Assembly: GCA_023395555.1 (NCBI GenBank)
Contig: JAEWYQ010000025.1
Span: forward strand, 124,001-188,000
Source: Bacillota bacterium
Lineage (GTDB): Bacteria > Bacillota > Clostridia > Lachnospirales > Lachnospiraceae
DNA length: 64,000 nucleotides
Direction: 5' to 3'
Made by a program: the position numbers and the translations under genes. A model generated the notes under the pieces. The model did not search any database, was not told where the DNA came from, and saw nothing but the letters and a program-made list of their open reading frames with translations. Numbering within the stretch: position 1 is the first letter of the stretch; every line of letters starts with the position of its first letter. Below, piece after piece: positions 1 through 9,240 of this stretch.

Positions 1-1
1 T

Positions 2-430
2 ATCGGAGGAACCAAGAACGGCGCCCTTTTGGGAGAGGCCCTGGTCATCTGCCGGCAGGAGCTGAAGGAGGATTTTCGATATCTCATCAAGCAGCGGGGC
101 GCCATGTCGGCCAAGGGCTTTGTTCTTGGCATACAGTTTGAGGTGCTTTTCCAGGACAGGCTGTATTATGAGCTGGGAGCCCATGCAAACCGTATGGCAG
201 AAAAGCTGGCGGCGGCCATTGAAGAAAGAGGCTTTGCCTTCTTTGCACCGGTATGCTCCAATCAGCTCTTTCCCATCCTGCCCAATGAAATGCTTGAGCG
301 GATGGCTGGGGAGTATGGATTTTTAGTACAGGAGGCTTTGGATGAGGAGCACAGTGTAATCCGCCTGGTCACCTCCTGGGCAACCCGGGAGAGCGATGTT
401 GACCGGTTGATTGATTTTATTAGAGTATAA
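2..430 (+). CDS. low-specificity L-threonine aldolase, C-terminal part (5' end outside window)
   Basis: The reading frame is already open at base 2 and ends at TAA 428-430, so only about the last 142 residues are present. The first residues, IGGTKNGA, contain the lysine that binds pyridoxal phosphate in the threonine aldolase / beta-eliminating lyase family, and the remainder is the small C-terminal domain. The family splits L-threonine or L-allo-threonine into glycine and acetaldehyde in the cytoplasm. The TTG at 29 is an internal codon, not a start. A 25-bp gap separates it from the next gene, so the two may be co-transcribed. Confidence 0.85.
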   Translation: MGGTKNGALLGEALVICRQELKEDFRYLIKQRGAMSAKGFVLGIQFEVLFQDRLYYELGAHANRMAEKLAAAIEERGFAFFAPVCSNQLFPILPNEMLERMAGEYGFLVQEALDEEHSVIRLVTSWATRESDVDRLIDFIRV

Positions 431-455
431 ACATTTTATTAAAGATAGAGGATGA

Positions 456-1649
456 ATGATGCTGACAAGAACGAATCAGAAAAACGGGGATGAATTATCC
501 ATTCTGGGATTTGGGTGTATGCGGTTTCCTGCAAAGGGAGGGGGAATTGACGAGCCGAGATCCATTGCTTTAATCCGGTCCGCCATAGACGGAGGAGTGA
601 ATTATTTTGATACCGCTTATTTTTATTACGCGGGAAGAAGTGAATCACTTCTGGGAGAGGCTCTGACAGGAGGTTACCGCAGCAAGGTGAAGATTGCTAC
701 GAAGCTGCCACCCTATATGGTCAGCAAGCTGGAGGGTGCGAAGAAGATCTTCGAGACACAGTGCACCAAGCTGAAAACGGATTATATTGATTATTACCTG
801 CTCCATATACTGTCCGACAAGGCGACCTTGGACCGGATGATTCAAATCGGTGTTATGGAATGGCTGGAGAAGCTGAAGCAGGAGGGACGAATCCGCAATA
901 TCGGCTTTTCCTTCCATGGGGAAAAGACGGATTTTGAAGAGCTTTTGAGGGCGTATCCCTGGGATTTCTGCCAGATACAATATAATTATCTGGATGAGAA
1001 TAACCAGGCCACAAAATCAGGGCTTGAGCTGGCCGGTTCCATGGGAATACCGGTGATCATCATGGAGCCGCTGCGCGGAGGAAAGCTGGTGAACAATCTT
1101 CCGGCAGAGGTGGTGAAGGCCTTCCGGGATTTTGATGAGGAGAGGACACCCGCCAACTGGGCTCTGCGATGGATCTGGAATCATCCCCAGGTAACGGTGG
1201 TTCTGTCGGGGATGAGTGATGAACAACAGTTGGAGGAGAATCTGGAGATTGCCTCCATGGCAAGGGCCAATTCCCTGTCCCCGGAGGAGCTGGCGGTATT
1301 TGACCGGGTGAAGAAGATTATATTGGAGAAGACCCGGGTTCCCTGCACCGCCTGTGCTTACTGCATGCCTTGTCCATACGGGGTTAATATTCCGGGGTGC
1401 TTTTCTGTTTATAACGACAAATATCTGCTGAATCTCAAGAGAAACCGGCGGAAATACATGCAGACACTGGGGATTACCTCGAAGCATCCGGCTTATGCTT
1501 CCTTGTGCACGGAATGCGGAAAGTGTGAGCGGCATTGTCCCCAGAACATAGCAATCCGGAAGGAACTAAAGGCAGTTAAAAAGGAAATGGAAGGTCCTCT
1601 GTTTCGTTATATAGCAGGGATCTCCAGATGGTTATTGAAGGTGAAATAG
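456..1649 (+). CDS. aldo/keto reductase with C-terminal 4Fe-4S ferredoxin-like domain
   Basis: 397 residues. Residues 1-280 form the aldo/keto reductase barrel, with the tetrad visible as D52, Y57, K83 and H117 (in DYYLLH). Residues 295-370 hold two cysteine groups, C297/C300/C303/C306 and C351/C354/C357/C361, as in ferredoxin-type Fe-S domains. Members of this fused family are cytoplasmic NAD(P)H- or ferredoxin-linked oxidoreductases common in anaerobes; the substrate cannot be read from the sequence. An AGAGGATGA ribosome site precedes tandem ATGs at 456 and 459, and either could be used. Confidence 0.85.
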   Translation: MMLTRTNQKNGDELSILGFGCMRFPAKGGGIDEPRSIALIRSAIDGGVNYFDTAYFYYAGRSESLLGEALTGGYRSKVKIATKLPPYMVSKLEGAKKIFETQCTKLKTDYIDYYLLHILSDKATLDRMIQIGVMEWLEKLKQEGRIRNIGFSFHGEKTDFEELLRAYPWDFCQIQYNYLDENNQATKSGLELAGSMGIPVIIMEPLRGGKLVNNLPAEVVKAFRDFDEERTPANWALRWIWNHPQVTVVLSGMSDEQQLEENLEIASMARANSLSPEELAVFDRVKKIILEKTRVPCTACAYCMPCPYGVNIPGCFSVYNDKYLLNLKRNRRKYMQTLGITSKHPAYASLCTECGKCERHCPQNIAIRKELKAVKKEMEGPLFRYIAGISRWLLKVK

Positions 1650-1748
1650 AAATCCAATACTGAGAAGAGAGGCAGAATAGATATGTTTTAAAAATATCAC
1701 ATAGGAGAAAGGCCATAGGGCGGGAGACCCTGGGGTATTGTGGGAAGC

Positions 1749-3089
1749 ATGAGAAAGAATTGGCAGAAGGCAATTTGTATTTTTATTGGTCTGTTTTCTT
1801 TATTAGTAAGCCTGATTTGGACGTATCGGGGATTAAAAACATATTCTGCAACTATTATTTATCTGTTTAATATCTTAATTATCCTTCTTCTTGTCAGCAT
1901 ATTGATGCATGGGAAGGGAAGGAGCAGGAAAGCCGTGGACCACAGCAATTATACGGAATGGATTACGGATGGAAATATTGAAAACTGCAGCAAGCTCAGT
2001 GTGAGCATCAAAACCCTGGAGGATCTGGTTCGTCTGGCCATCGATCTTGACAAGAGAGTCATTCATGATTCCAAGCTTGGCAAATATTTTGTTCTGGCTG
2101 AGGATATGACCTACATCCATGATCCCGGGCTTATTAATCCGATGCTGGATGACAAGCAGCAGCTTGGAAGAATTCTGATTGAACAGGGGATGCTGACGAC
2201 GGAGGAGCTGGAGACCGGATTGTATTATCAGAAACGGATCGGCTGCAAATTGGGAGAAAGCCTGCTGGCACTGGGCTTTATGGATGAAAGCACACTTTAC
2301 AGCATGCTTGCGGCCCAGCAGAAAATTGCATATTATGAGCTGGATACAAAGAAGGAGTACCATGATACCGGGTGGACCGCCAAGATGAGCATTAATAAGG
2401 CCCGGGCTTTGCAAGCGCTGCCCCTGGGATACCGCTCCGACGGAAAGCTGGTCATTGCGTGCGGTGATGTGGCTAAGTCGGGGGTATCGCTGGTACTGCG
2501 GGAGATCTTTGGGGAAGACATCTATATTGTGGCGGCAAGGCCGATTAAGATATACGAAATATTGAATAAGGTGGATGTGCGGGAGCAGGCGAACAATGGC
2601 TTTGCCCAGCTTCGCAGGGAACACAGGGTAGAGGCCTATGAGCGTCTGTCGGAGAAGGAGTGGGAGCAGATCACAACGGCATATTATAACGGAAGGCTGG
2701 ATACGGGCCTATTTATTAAGGCTGCCGGTCTGGTGGACCCGCTGCTGCTGATTCAAATTCCGAACAAGGATATCATAATCAGCTGGCTCACCGGAAAAGG
2801 CATTCTTGACGGGCAGGTTGCCAATCTGATTAAGACCCTCGAGCGTATTATCATCACCAGGAATACGCAGAAAGCGAAGACGCTTCCGGATCTGATGGAG
2901 CTGCTTTATGAGGCGCATTATATCACCAGAGAGGAAGCGGAATGGGCGGCAAAGAAGTCCCAGCAGGTAGGATGGCCGATACAGCAAATTCTGATAGAGG
3001 ATTATATCGTAGCGGATGATACGATGGAAGTAGCCCTGCTGGTTCTGGATACGATGGATAGTATTTTGCGCAAGGCGAGGATATATTAG
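1749..3089 (+). CDS. membrane-anchored protein with MshEN / type II secretion E N-terminal-like domain
   Basis: 446 residues from ATG 1749; a GTG nine bases upstream (1740) is an alternative start. Two hydrophobic segments lie near residues 8-25 and 34-52, followed by a cytoplasmic region. About residues 140-280 resemble the MshEN domain (LGRILIEQGMLTTEELE, then a second helical repeat), which binds cyclic di-GMP in some GspE/MshE/NfrB proteins. The C-terminal 100 residues contain a weaker repeat of the same theme (DLMELLYEAHYITREEAE). No ATPase domain follows and no pilus or secretion genes lie nearby, so this is a stand-alone MshEN protein of unknown role. Confidence 0.6.
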   Translation: MRKNWQKAICIFIGLFSLLVSLIWTYRGLKTYSATIIYLFNILIILLLVSILMHGKGRSRKAVDHSNYTEWITDGNIENCSKLSVSIKTLEDLVRLAIDLDKRVIHDSKLGKYFVLAEDMTYIHDPGLINPMLDDKQQLGRILIEQGMLTTEELETGLYYQKRIGCKLGESLLALGFMDESTLYSMLAAQQKIAYYELDTKKEYHDTGWTAKMSINKARALQALPLGYRSDGKLVIACGDVAKSGVSLVLREIFGEDIYIVAARPIKIYEILNKVDVREQANNGFAQLRREHRVEAYERLSEKEWEQITTAYYNGRLDTGLFIKAAGLVDPLLLIQIPNKDIIISWLTGKGILDGQVANLIKTLERIIITRNTQKAKTLPDLMELLYEAHYITREEAEWAAKKSQQVGWPIQQILIEDYIVADDTMEVALLVLDTMDSILRKARIY

Positions 3090-3138
3090 CCGGAGGCCGG
3101 ATAGCGGTGATAGAGGATAGGAAAGGCGGCAAAGAGGA

Positions 3139-4041
3139 ATGTATCGGGAGTTGTTAAAGGATTGTACCCTTTGCCCCAGGGATTGTCATGTGGATAGAAC
3201 CAGAGGGCAGAGAGGCTATTGCGGGGCGGGAGAGGAGCTTGTTGTTGCCAGGGCGGCTCTCCACCTATGGGAGGAGCCATGCATTTCCGGGGAGGAAGGA
3301 TCGGGAACCGTATTCTTCTCGGGGTGTTCGCTGGGATGTGTTTATTGCCAGAATGCCAATATAGCAAAGGGACTGGCAGGAAAGGAAATAACCCGGGGAA
3401 GGTTAACGGAGATATTTCTGGAGCTTGAGCTCCAGGGGGCGAATAATATCAATTTGGTTACTCCCGGCCACTATATTCCCCAGATCTTCGAAGGGCTTTC
3501 CCAGGCACGGCGAAAGGGACTTCAGATACCGGTGGTTTATAACAGCAGCGGATATGAGAAGGCAGAAAGTATACATTTGCTGGAAGGATTGGTTGATATC
3601 TATCTGCCGGACTTGAAATATTATGCTTCACAGCCTGCGATAAAGTATTCTAATTGCAGGGATTATTTTCTTCATGCTTCTGCAGCAATTGCAGAAATGG
3701 TACGTCAGACTGGTCCCCCGGAATTTGATGACAGGGGAATGATGAAGCGCGGGGTGATTGTGAGGCATCTTTTGCTGCCGGGATATCTTGCTGATTCGAA
3801 GAAGGTTATTGAATATTTATATGATACCTATGGAGATACAATATATATCAGTATTATGAACCAATATACACCGATGCCGGTAATGGCGGAATATCCGGAG
3901 ATAAACCGCTGCGTTACGGAAGAGGAGTATGAGGAACTGGTTGATTATGCGATAGAGCTGGGTGTTGAAAATGGGTTTATCCAGGAGGGTGAAACCGCAT
4001 CGGAGAGTTTTATACCGGAATTTAACGGAGAAGGAGTATAG
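3139..4041 (+). CDS. radical SAM protein of the PflA-like / PflX family
   Basis: 300 residues. The radical SAM signature C63-x3-C67-x2-C70 (CSLGCVYCQN) is intact, so the protein should bind a 4Fe-4S cluster and cleave S-adenosylmethionine. An N-terminal cysteine set (C9, C12, C16, C28) typical of this PflX-like group precedes it, and TPGHYIPQI and NSSGYE follow as in the family. The substrate is unknown for most members. The ATG at 3139 follows AAAGAGGA. The gene ends 4 bp before rlmD, whose ribosome site overlaps its 3' end, so the two are very likely co-translated. Confidence 0.8.
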   Translation: MYRELLKDCTLCPRDCHVDRTRGQRGYCGAGEELVVARAALHLWEEPCISGEEGSGTVFFSGCSLGCVYCQNANIAKGLAGKEITRGRLTEIFLELELQGANNINLVTPGHYIPQIFEGLSQARRKGLQIPVVYNSSGYEKAESIHLLEGLVDIYLPDLKYYASQPAIKYSNCRDYFLHASAAIAEMVRQTGPPEFDDRGMMKRGVIVRHLLLPGYLADSKKVIEYLYDTYGDTIYISIMNQYTPMPVMAEYPEINRCVTEEEYEELVDYAIELGVENGFIQEGETASESFIPEFNGEGV

Positions 4042-4045
4042 CTGA

Positions 4046-5719
4046 ATGCAAAAAGGAAACAGACCCGGATTAGGAAGTAAGACGGGAAAAGGAGATAAAC
4101 AGGCGCAGGGAAATAGACCGGGACAGGATTATCACAAGGCAAATAAACGAAAAGAAGAATATGAAGATTATGAGGCTTTTGAAGATTTTGATACCTTTGT
4201 GAAAGCAACAGGGTGGAAGAAGTCTGCAGGCAGCGTACCTGTTAAAACAGAGAATAGAGCGGGAGGAAAGAAGCAAGAGAAAAGAACAGTGTTGAGAACC
4301 GAAGCTGTGAAAACGGATCGGGATAGAGGGATAAGGGGATTGCAGTCTGGCAGACAGCAGGTGAGGAATGGACAGAATCATGGACAAAACCTGGGACAAG
4401 ATTTGGGGCAAGATTTGGGACAAAACGTAAGAAATAAAGAAAGAAAAAAAGAAGGAAACAGAGAAGGAAATAGAGAAGGAAGCAAAGAAGGAAATAAAGC
4501 AGGAAATAAAGCAGGAAATAAAGCAGGAAAAAAGTCTCCGGCGAAAAAAGGGGATTGTGCGTTTCAGAAAGCTTGCGGGGCTTGTAATATTGGATATATC
4601 AGTTATGAAAAGCATTTGGAAGAGAAGCAGAAGGAAGTAGAAAAGCTATTAAAGGGATATGGAAAGGTTGAGCAAATTATTGGAATGGCGCAGCCGGATC
4701 ACTATCGGCATAAGGTACATGTAGTATTTGACCATGACAGAAAAGGCAATCCGATTTCCGGTATCTATGAGGAGGGAACTCATCGCGTTATCGCAGTGGA
4801 ACGCTGCCTTATTCATAATGAGAAGGCGGATGCAATCATTGCTACAATACGGGGGATGCTGAAGTCTTTTAAAATTCTCACCTATGATGAGGATTCCGGA
4901 TATGGTTTGCTTCGGCATGTATTGATTCGTGTGGGGTATCACAGCGGAGAAATTATGGTGGTGCTTGTTCTTGCTTCACCGATTCTGCCGTCTAAGAATA
5001 ATTTTGTAAAGGCGCTTAGGAAAGAGCATCCGGAGATTACTACGATTGTTCTTAATGTGAATGACAAACATACCAGTATGGTGTTGGGTGAGAAGGAACA
5101 GGTGCTCTATGGCAAGGGATTTATTGAGGATAGTCTCTGCGAAAAGGTCTTTCGGATATCGCCGAAATCCTTCTATCAGGTAAATCCGGGACAGACAGAG
5201 ATCCTGTACAGGAAAGCAATTGAATTGGCCGGTCTGACTGGTAATGAAACCGTTGTTGATGCTTATTGCGGCACTGGAACTATCGGTTTGATTGCGGCGG
5301 ATCATGCAAAACGGGTTATTGGTGTTGAGTTGAATAAAGATGCGGTACGTGATGCTGTAGTGAATGCAAAGCGTAATGATACGAATAATATTGAATTTTA
5401 TCAGAACGATGCTGGGGTATTCTTAAGTCAGATGGCGGAGAAAGGTGATACAGTAGATGTGATCTTTATGGATCCTCCGAGAACTGGAAGCACGCCGGAG
5501 TTTTTGAATGCAGCCGCAAGAATTAGTCCTAAAAAGGTGGTTTATATCTCCTGTAATCCGGTGACTTTAGCAAGAGATCTGGAACATTTGACTAAGAAGG
5601 GGTATAAGGTAAAGAATATCATACCAGTTGATATGTTTGCATGGACTTCTCATGTGGAATTCATAGTCCTGTTGCAACGAAATCAAAGAGATAATAAGGT
5701 GGATATAGATAACATATGA
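4046..5719 (+). CDS. rlmD: 23S rRNA (uracil-5-)-methyltransferase RlmD/RumA-type with long low-complexity N-terminal extension
   Basis: 557 residues. The catalytic domain has Fe-S cysteines C171, C177, C180 and probably C254, a SAM-binding motif DAYCGTGTIGL at 405-415, MDPPRTG at 475-481 and the nucleophile C503 in SCNPVTLARD. Enzymes of this family methylate C5 of uridine in 23S rRNA, or in tRNA for TrmA-like relatives. Residues 1-168 are an unusual extension rich in K, G, N, E, R and Q, with short repeats such as GQDLGQ and NKAG, encoded by 15-bp near-identical DNA repeats around 4488-4530. The extension lacks a predicted fold and looks basic and disordered, perhaps aiding RNA binding. AAGGAG lies in the end of the preceding gene. 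Confidence 0.85.
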   Translation: MQKGNRPGLGSKTGKGDKQAQGNRPGQDYHKANKRKEEYEDYEAFEDFDTFVKATGWKKSAGSVPVKTENRAGGKKQEKRTVLRTEAVKTDRDRGIRGLQSGRQQVRNGQNHGQNLGQDLGQDLGQNVRNKERKKEGNREGNREGSKEGNKAGNKAGNKAGKKSPAKKGDCAFQKACGACNIGYISYEKHLEEKQKEVEKLLKGYGKVEQIIGMAQPDHYRHKVHVVFDHDRKGNPISGIYEEGTHRVIAVERCLIHNEKADAIIATIRGMLKSFKILTYDEDSGYGLLRHVLIRVGYHSGEIMVVLVLASPILPSKNNFVKALRKEHPEITTIVLNVNDKHTSMVLGEKEQVLYGKGFIEDSLCEKVFRISPKSFYQVNPGQTEILYRKAIELAGLTGNETVVDAYCGTGTIGLIAADHAKRVIGVELNKDAVRDAVVNAKRNDTNNIEFYQNDAGVFLSQMAEKGDTVDVIFMDPPRTGSTPEFLNAAARISPKKVVYISCNPVTLARDLEHLTKKGYKVKNIIPVDMFAWTSHVEFIVLLQRNQRDNKVDIDNI

Positions 5720-5824
5720 GATGATGTGAAACACTTATTTTAGAAGAGAAACTTGCTTCAATGATTTCCGGAAAAGAATATTATTGTGATAAATTTAATA
5801 TACCCATATTTTAAGGAGGATGTT

Positions 5825-7726
5825 ATGATTTCTAAAGAGGAATTTATTATTGTTAAAGTCCTAAAGAGTAATACAGATATTATTAATAGAATAAGTGAAA
5901 GCAAGAAAGAGCATATAGAAAAATTTTACAATGTTAACGAAGAAGATCAGCAGAGTATTAAACATTTTAAATCATCATTGGAATTGAATGTCGTCTTTGT
6001 GCTTTTTGAGAGCAAGGAAGATAAACATGAGCCATATGAAATTTATGTTGGGAAAGGATATTTTTTTGAAAATCCTAAAGATCATACAAAATATAACTTA
6101 AAATACACGATCCAATATGAAACTGATTCAAAACTTATAATAGATAATTTTGTATTAAGTGCAGGAATTGATTTGAAAAATGATTTTAATGATCATTGTT
6201 ATATTATTACAGAGACATCAATAACACTTTATAGAAAATTACTGGATTCATTATTGGAATATGATATAAATGAATATTTTTGTGATAACAATGAAAACAT
6301 GCCTCATGCAAGTGATCCGAAAGGAAAATTGAGTCAGAATAATAGCCATTGTGTCAGGATTTTTTGCTCTAATGATGGAACATCAGCAGAACCAAGATCT
6401 GAATTTCAAAGAGATAGAGAGAGAGTTTTGCATTCAAAAGCTTTTAGAAGATTGGTAGATAAGGCTCAAATTTTTACATCTAAAAAAGGTGACCATTTTC
6501 GAACGAGGATGACACATACTCTTGAAGTTGTTCAAATCTCAAGAGAGATTGCACGACAATTAAATCTCAATGAGGACTTAACGGAAGCAATCGCGTTAGC
6601 ACATGATATTGGACATACTCCATTTGGCCATCAAGGTGAAAGAACTTTACAAATGTTGCTAGATGGCGAAATAAAAAAACTGCCAGAATCCATGCAAGAT
6701 AGTAGACGATTCAAACATAACTTCCAAGGGGTAAGAGTACTTAACTATTTGGAGGAAAAATATATTGATTACGAAGGTTTGAATTTATCATATCAAGTAT
6801 TAGAAGGTGTCTTAAAGCATACAAAGTGTTGTCCAAAAGGCAAGAAATGTCCTGTTACCTCCTGTGATCATTCGTGTGTAGAGATAGACGATTTCCTGGT
6901 AATTGGAAAAAAAGAAATGTTGTTTTTGCAATACAAATATCCAACAACCCTAGAAGGACAAATAGTGAGAATTGCTGATGAAATTGCCCAACGTGGACAT
7001 GACTTAGATGATGCTTTTGCATCAAAACTTTTATCTTATAATGAATTTGAAAAGATATGCAGTATAAAAAAATTGAGAGTATTAAAGGAACTAACAAAAA
7101 AGGTAGGTGAAAGAGTTGATAAAAAAGAAAATGAAGGCTTTTATTATATAGATAAGCATAATGTAATTAGGGCAGAATTAGTATCATCAATAATTGGTTT
7201 TTTGGTGAGAAGTGTTATTGAATATTCACGGAAGAAAATTGACACATATGATGATACAGATAATCTATTCATAAATCATGGCAGAATTAAGGAACTATTG
7301 ATTGATTTTAGTCCGGAGACTAAATTCACAGTGGAATATTTAGAAAATGAAATTTCAAAAAAAGTTATTAACAGTCATGATGTTGTAATGTTTGATGACA
7401 CAAGTGAAAAAATAATTAGGACTCTTTTCGAGACGTATTTAAAGACACCTAAATTACTTCCAGATAGTGCTTTAAGACGTCTGTTTAAAGAGATAAAAAG
7501 AAACAATCTTGATGCAATAGATTTTCGTGATAGTGAGATATCGTTAATTTCAAATGAAATAGATAGGATAAAGCTTTATCCATTTAATCCAGAAACAAAA
7601 ATGGAAGAAGGTAATGTTAGTTATGCTCAAAAATTTGATATTTTATTGCATTGTATTATTGATCATATTTCAGGGATGACAGATAATTTTGCGATCAACG
7701 AGTACCATAAATTAATCGGAAACTAA
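5825..7726 (+). CDS. HD-domain deoxyguanosinetriphosphate triphosphohydrolase (dGTPase-like) with unknown N-terminal domain
   Basis: 633 residues from ATG 5825, which has AAGGAGG seven bases upstream; the frame is open from 5786 but the upstream ATG lacks a ribosome site. The HD metal site is visible as H231, H260-D261 (LAHDIGHTPFGHQGE) and D385 (RIADE), with the arginine-rich REFQRDR-type motif of dNTPases before it. A cysteine cluster around 335-352 (CCPKGKKCP) may bind zinc. Residues 1-185 match nothing I recognise. Such enzymes hydrolyse dGTP or other dNTPs to nucleoside and triphosphate, and some defend against phages by draining dNTPs. The gene is far more AT-rich than rlmD and stands alone before an IS21 remnant, suggesting transfer. 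Confidence 0.8.
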   Translation: MISKEEFIIVKVLKSNTDIINRISESKKEHIEKFYNVNEEDQQSIKHFKSSLELNVVFVLFESKEDKHEPYEIYVGKGYFFENPKDHTKYNLKYTIQYETDSKLIIDNFVLSAGIDLKNDFNDHCYIITETSITLYRKLLDSLLEYDINEYFCDNNENMPHASDPKGKLSQNNSHCVRIFCSNDGTSAEPRSEFQRDRERVLHSKAFRRLVDKAQIFTSKKGDHFRTRMTHTLEVVQISREIARQLNLNEDLTEAIALAHDIGHTPFGHQGERTLQMLLDGEIKKLPESMQDSRRFKHNFQGVRVLNYLEEKYIDYEGLNLSYQVLEGVLKHTKCCPKGKKCPVTSCDHSCVEIDDFLVIGKKEMLFLQYKYPTTLEGQIVRIADEIAQRGHDLDDAFASKLLSYNEFEKICSIKKLRVLKELTKKVGERVDKKENEGFYYIDKHNVIRAELVSSIIGFLVRSVIEYSRKKIDTYDDTDNLFINHGRIKELLIDFSPETKFTVEYLENEISKKVINSHDVVMFDDTSEKIIRTLFETYLKTPKLLPDSALRRLFKEIKRNNLDAIDFRDSEISLISNEIDRIKLYPFNPETKMEEGNVSYAQKFDILLHCIIDHISGMTDNFAINEYHKLIGN

Positions 7727-7766
7727 ATATTTTGAAGGTTGAACCCTGTTTATTGTAAAATAAAAA

Positions 7767-7827
7767 TGTAGGAAGTTGCAAAACAAAAATGTAGGTCGTT
7801 GCAACTACATTTTGTAGGTAATTGCAA
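7767..7827 (+). repeat. IS21-type end repeats, three copies of TGTAGGNNNTTGCAA
   Basis: Copies lie at 7767-7781, 7790-7804 and 7813-7827, each exactly 23 bp from the next. Multiple phased terminal repeats are typical transposase-binding sites at IS21-family ends. No inverted partner was seen downstream of the transposase. Confidence 0.75.
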
Positions 7828-7970
7828 AGCCTCCTTACGGAATCCATGGAACGGATAGCGCCTAGTGGTAGCTCCCAAGTCGGAACTGTAAAAATCCATT
7901 GCAGACATACACATTATCCATTACCCTTGTTTTGTTGTTGCAAACAAATAAGACAAGGGAGGAAAGGAGT

Positions 7971-9176
7971 ATGACTACAATGGATCAGATACATCGTATC
8001 AGAGATCTCTATTATGAGCAAGGTAAAAATCTGATTGAAACTGCAGCCATCATGAACTGTGACTGGCGCACAGTTCGCAAATATGTGGATATGGAAAATT
8101 TCAATACCAGTCCACCGGAGCCAGAAGAATCACTGAGTGAGTCAAAACTTGACCCATTTAAACCACGGATTGATCGTTGGCTATATGCCGATAAAAAACC
8201 ACGAAAGCAACGCCATACAGCCAAAAAAGTACACAAGCGGCTTCAGGAGGAAGCAAAGGATTACGATTGCTGCTATCGGCTTGTCGCTACATACGTATCT
8301 TTGAAAAAGAAGGAGCTTCATCTCAAACATCAGGTCGGATACATTCCACTGGAACACTCTCCAGGAGAAGGTCAGGTAGATTTTGGTTGTGCAGATTTCT
8401 ACGAGAATGGCAAACTTCATCATGAGGCAAAATACCTTGTACTTAGTTTTCCCTACAGCAACGGAGGTTACCTTCAGCTGAATTATGGCGAAAACATGGA
8501 GTGTCTCCTCGAAGGGCTTGTTGCTATGTTCGAGCATATAGGCGGAGTTCCTACAGAAATCTGGTTTGATAACACCCGTACAATTGTTACAGATATCATC
8601 AAAGGTGGCGGACGTAACATTACCGAACGCTTTCAACGTTTTTGTGAACACTATCGCATTAAACCAGTATTTATGAACCCTGAATCCGGATGGGAAAAGG
8701 GGAATGTTGAGAATAAGGTAGGTTATCTTCGTCGGAATGAACTTGTTCCAGTCCCTGAATTTACAAGCATTGTAGATCAGAACAAGAAACTTCTCACTGC
8801 CTGTGATCGTGACATGGAACGCGAGCATTACGATGATGATGAGAATCGCTTTATTAGCGAACTTTTTGAAGAAGATAAAAGAGCCCTTCTCCCGTTACCT
8901 TCCGTTGCGTTTGACACAGCCTTATATAGTACTGCACGTACCGATAAGTATGGTAAATTTACCATTGATAACGGCAGACATCGTTATTCAGCATCACCTG
9001 CGTTTTGTAAGGATACCGTTCGATTGCAGATCACCTCTTCCGAAGTTATTGTTATGGATAGCAGCCTCCACGAAATTGTCCGTCACAGACGATTATACGG
9101 TGATGAATTTGAAAGCATGGACTGGCTCCCCTATCTGAAATACATTGCCCGTAAGCCTCGTTCTCTCAGGTTTTGA
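7971..9176 (+). pseudogene. istA: IS21-family transposase IstA, probably C-terminally truncated
   Basis: 401 residues from ATG 7971, which has GGGAGGAAAGGAG just upstream. An N-terminal helix-turn-helix (about residues 15-45) is followed by an rve/DDE core with D137 (GQVDFG), D200 (WFDNT) and E247 (GNVENKVGY), so the catalytic triad is intact. The reading frame stops at KPRSLRF, where clostridial IstA proteins I know of continue for roughly another 100 residues. With istB and the right end missing, this is best read as a 3'-truncated gene. Some IS21-family IstA proteins are only about 400 residues long, so truncation of the protein itself is inferred and not proven. Confidence 0.65.
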
Positions 9177-9240
9177 CGGAGTACCTGATAACAAAGCCCT
9201 GCTGATCATAATGAATAGTCTGCAAGGCTTCCCTGTTATA

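Larger units (their letters stand above)
7767..9176 (+). mobile_element. partial IS21-family insertion sequence (left end plus istA, no istB, no right end)
   Basis: The element starts with the three phased repeats, followed by a transposase gene in the same direction. An istB helper ATPase gene, which normally overlaps the istA end, is absent, and the sequence runs within 65 bp into a nitroreductase gene on the other strand. The element therefore looks truncated on its right side and unable to move on its own. Confidence 0.7.

Noticed and set aside
4070..4615. 181-codon minus-strand frame rich in Phe, Ile and Ser with apparent repeats
   Set aside because: It is the mirror of the low-complexity Lys/Gly/Asn/Glu tail of rlmD, without ribosome site.
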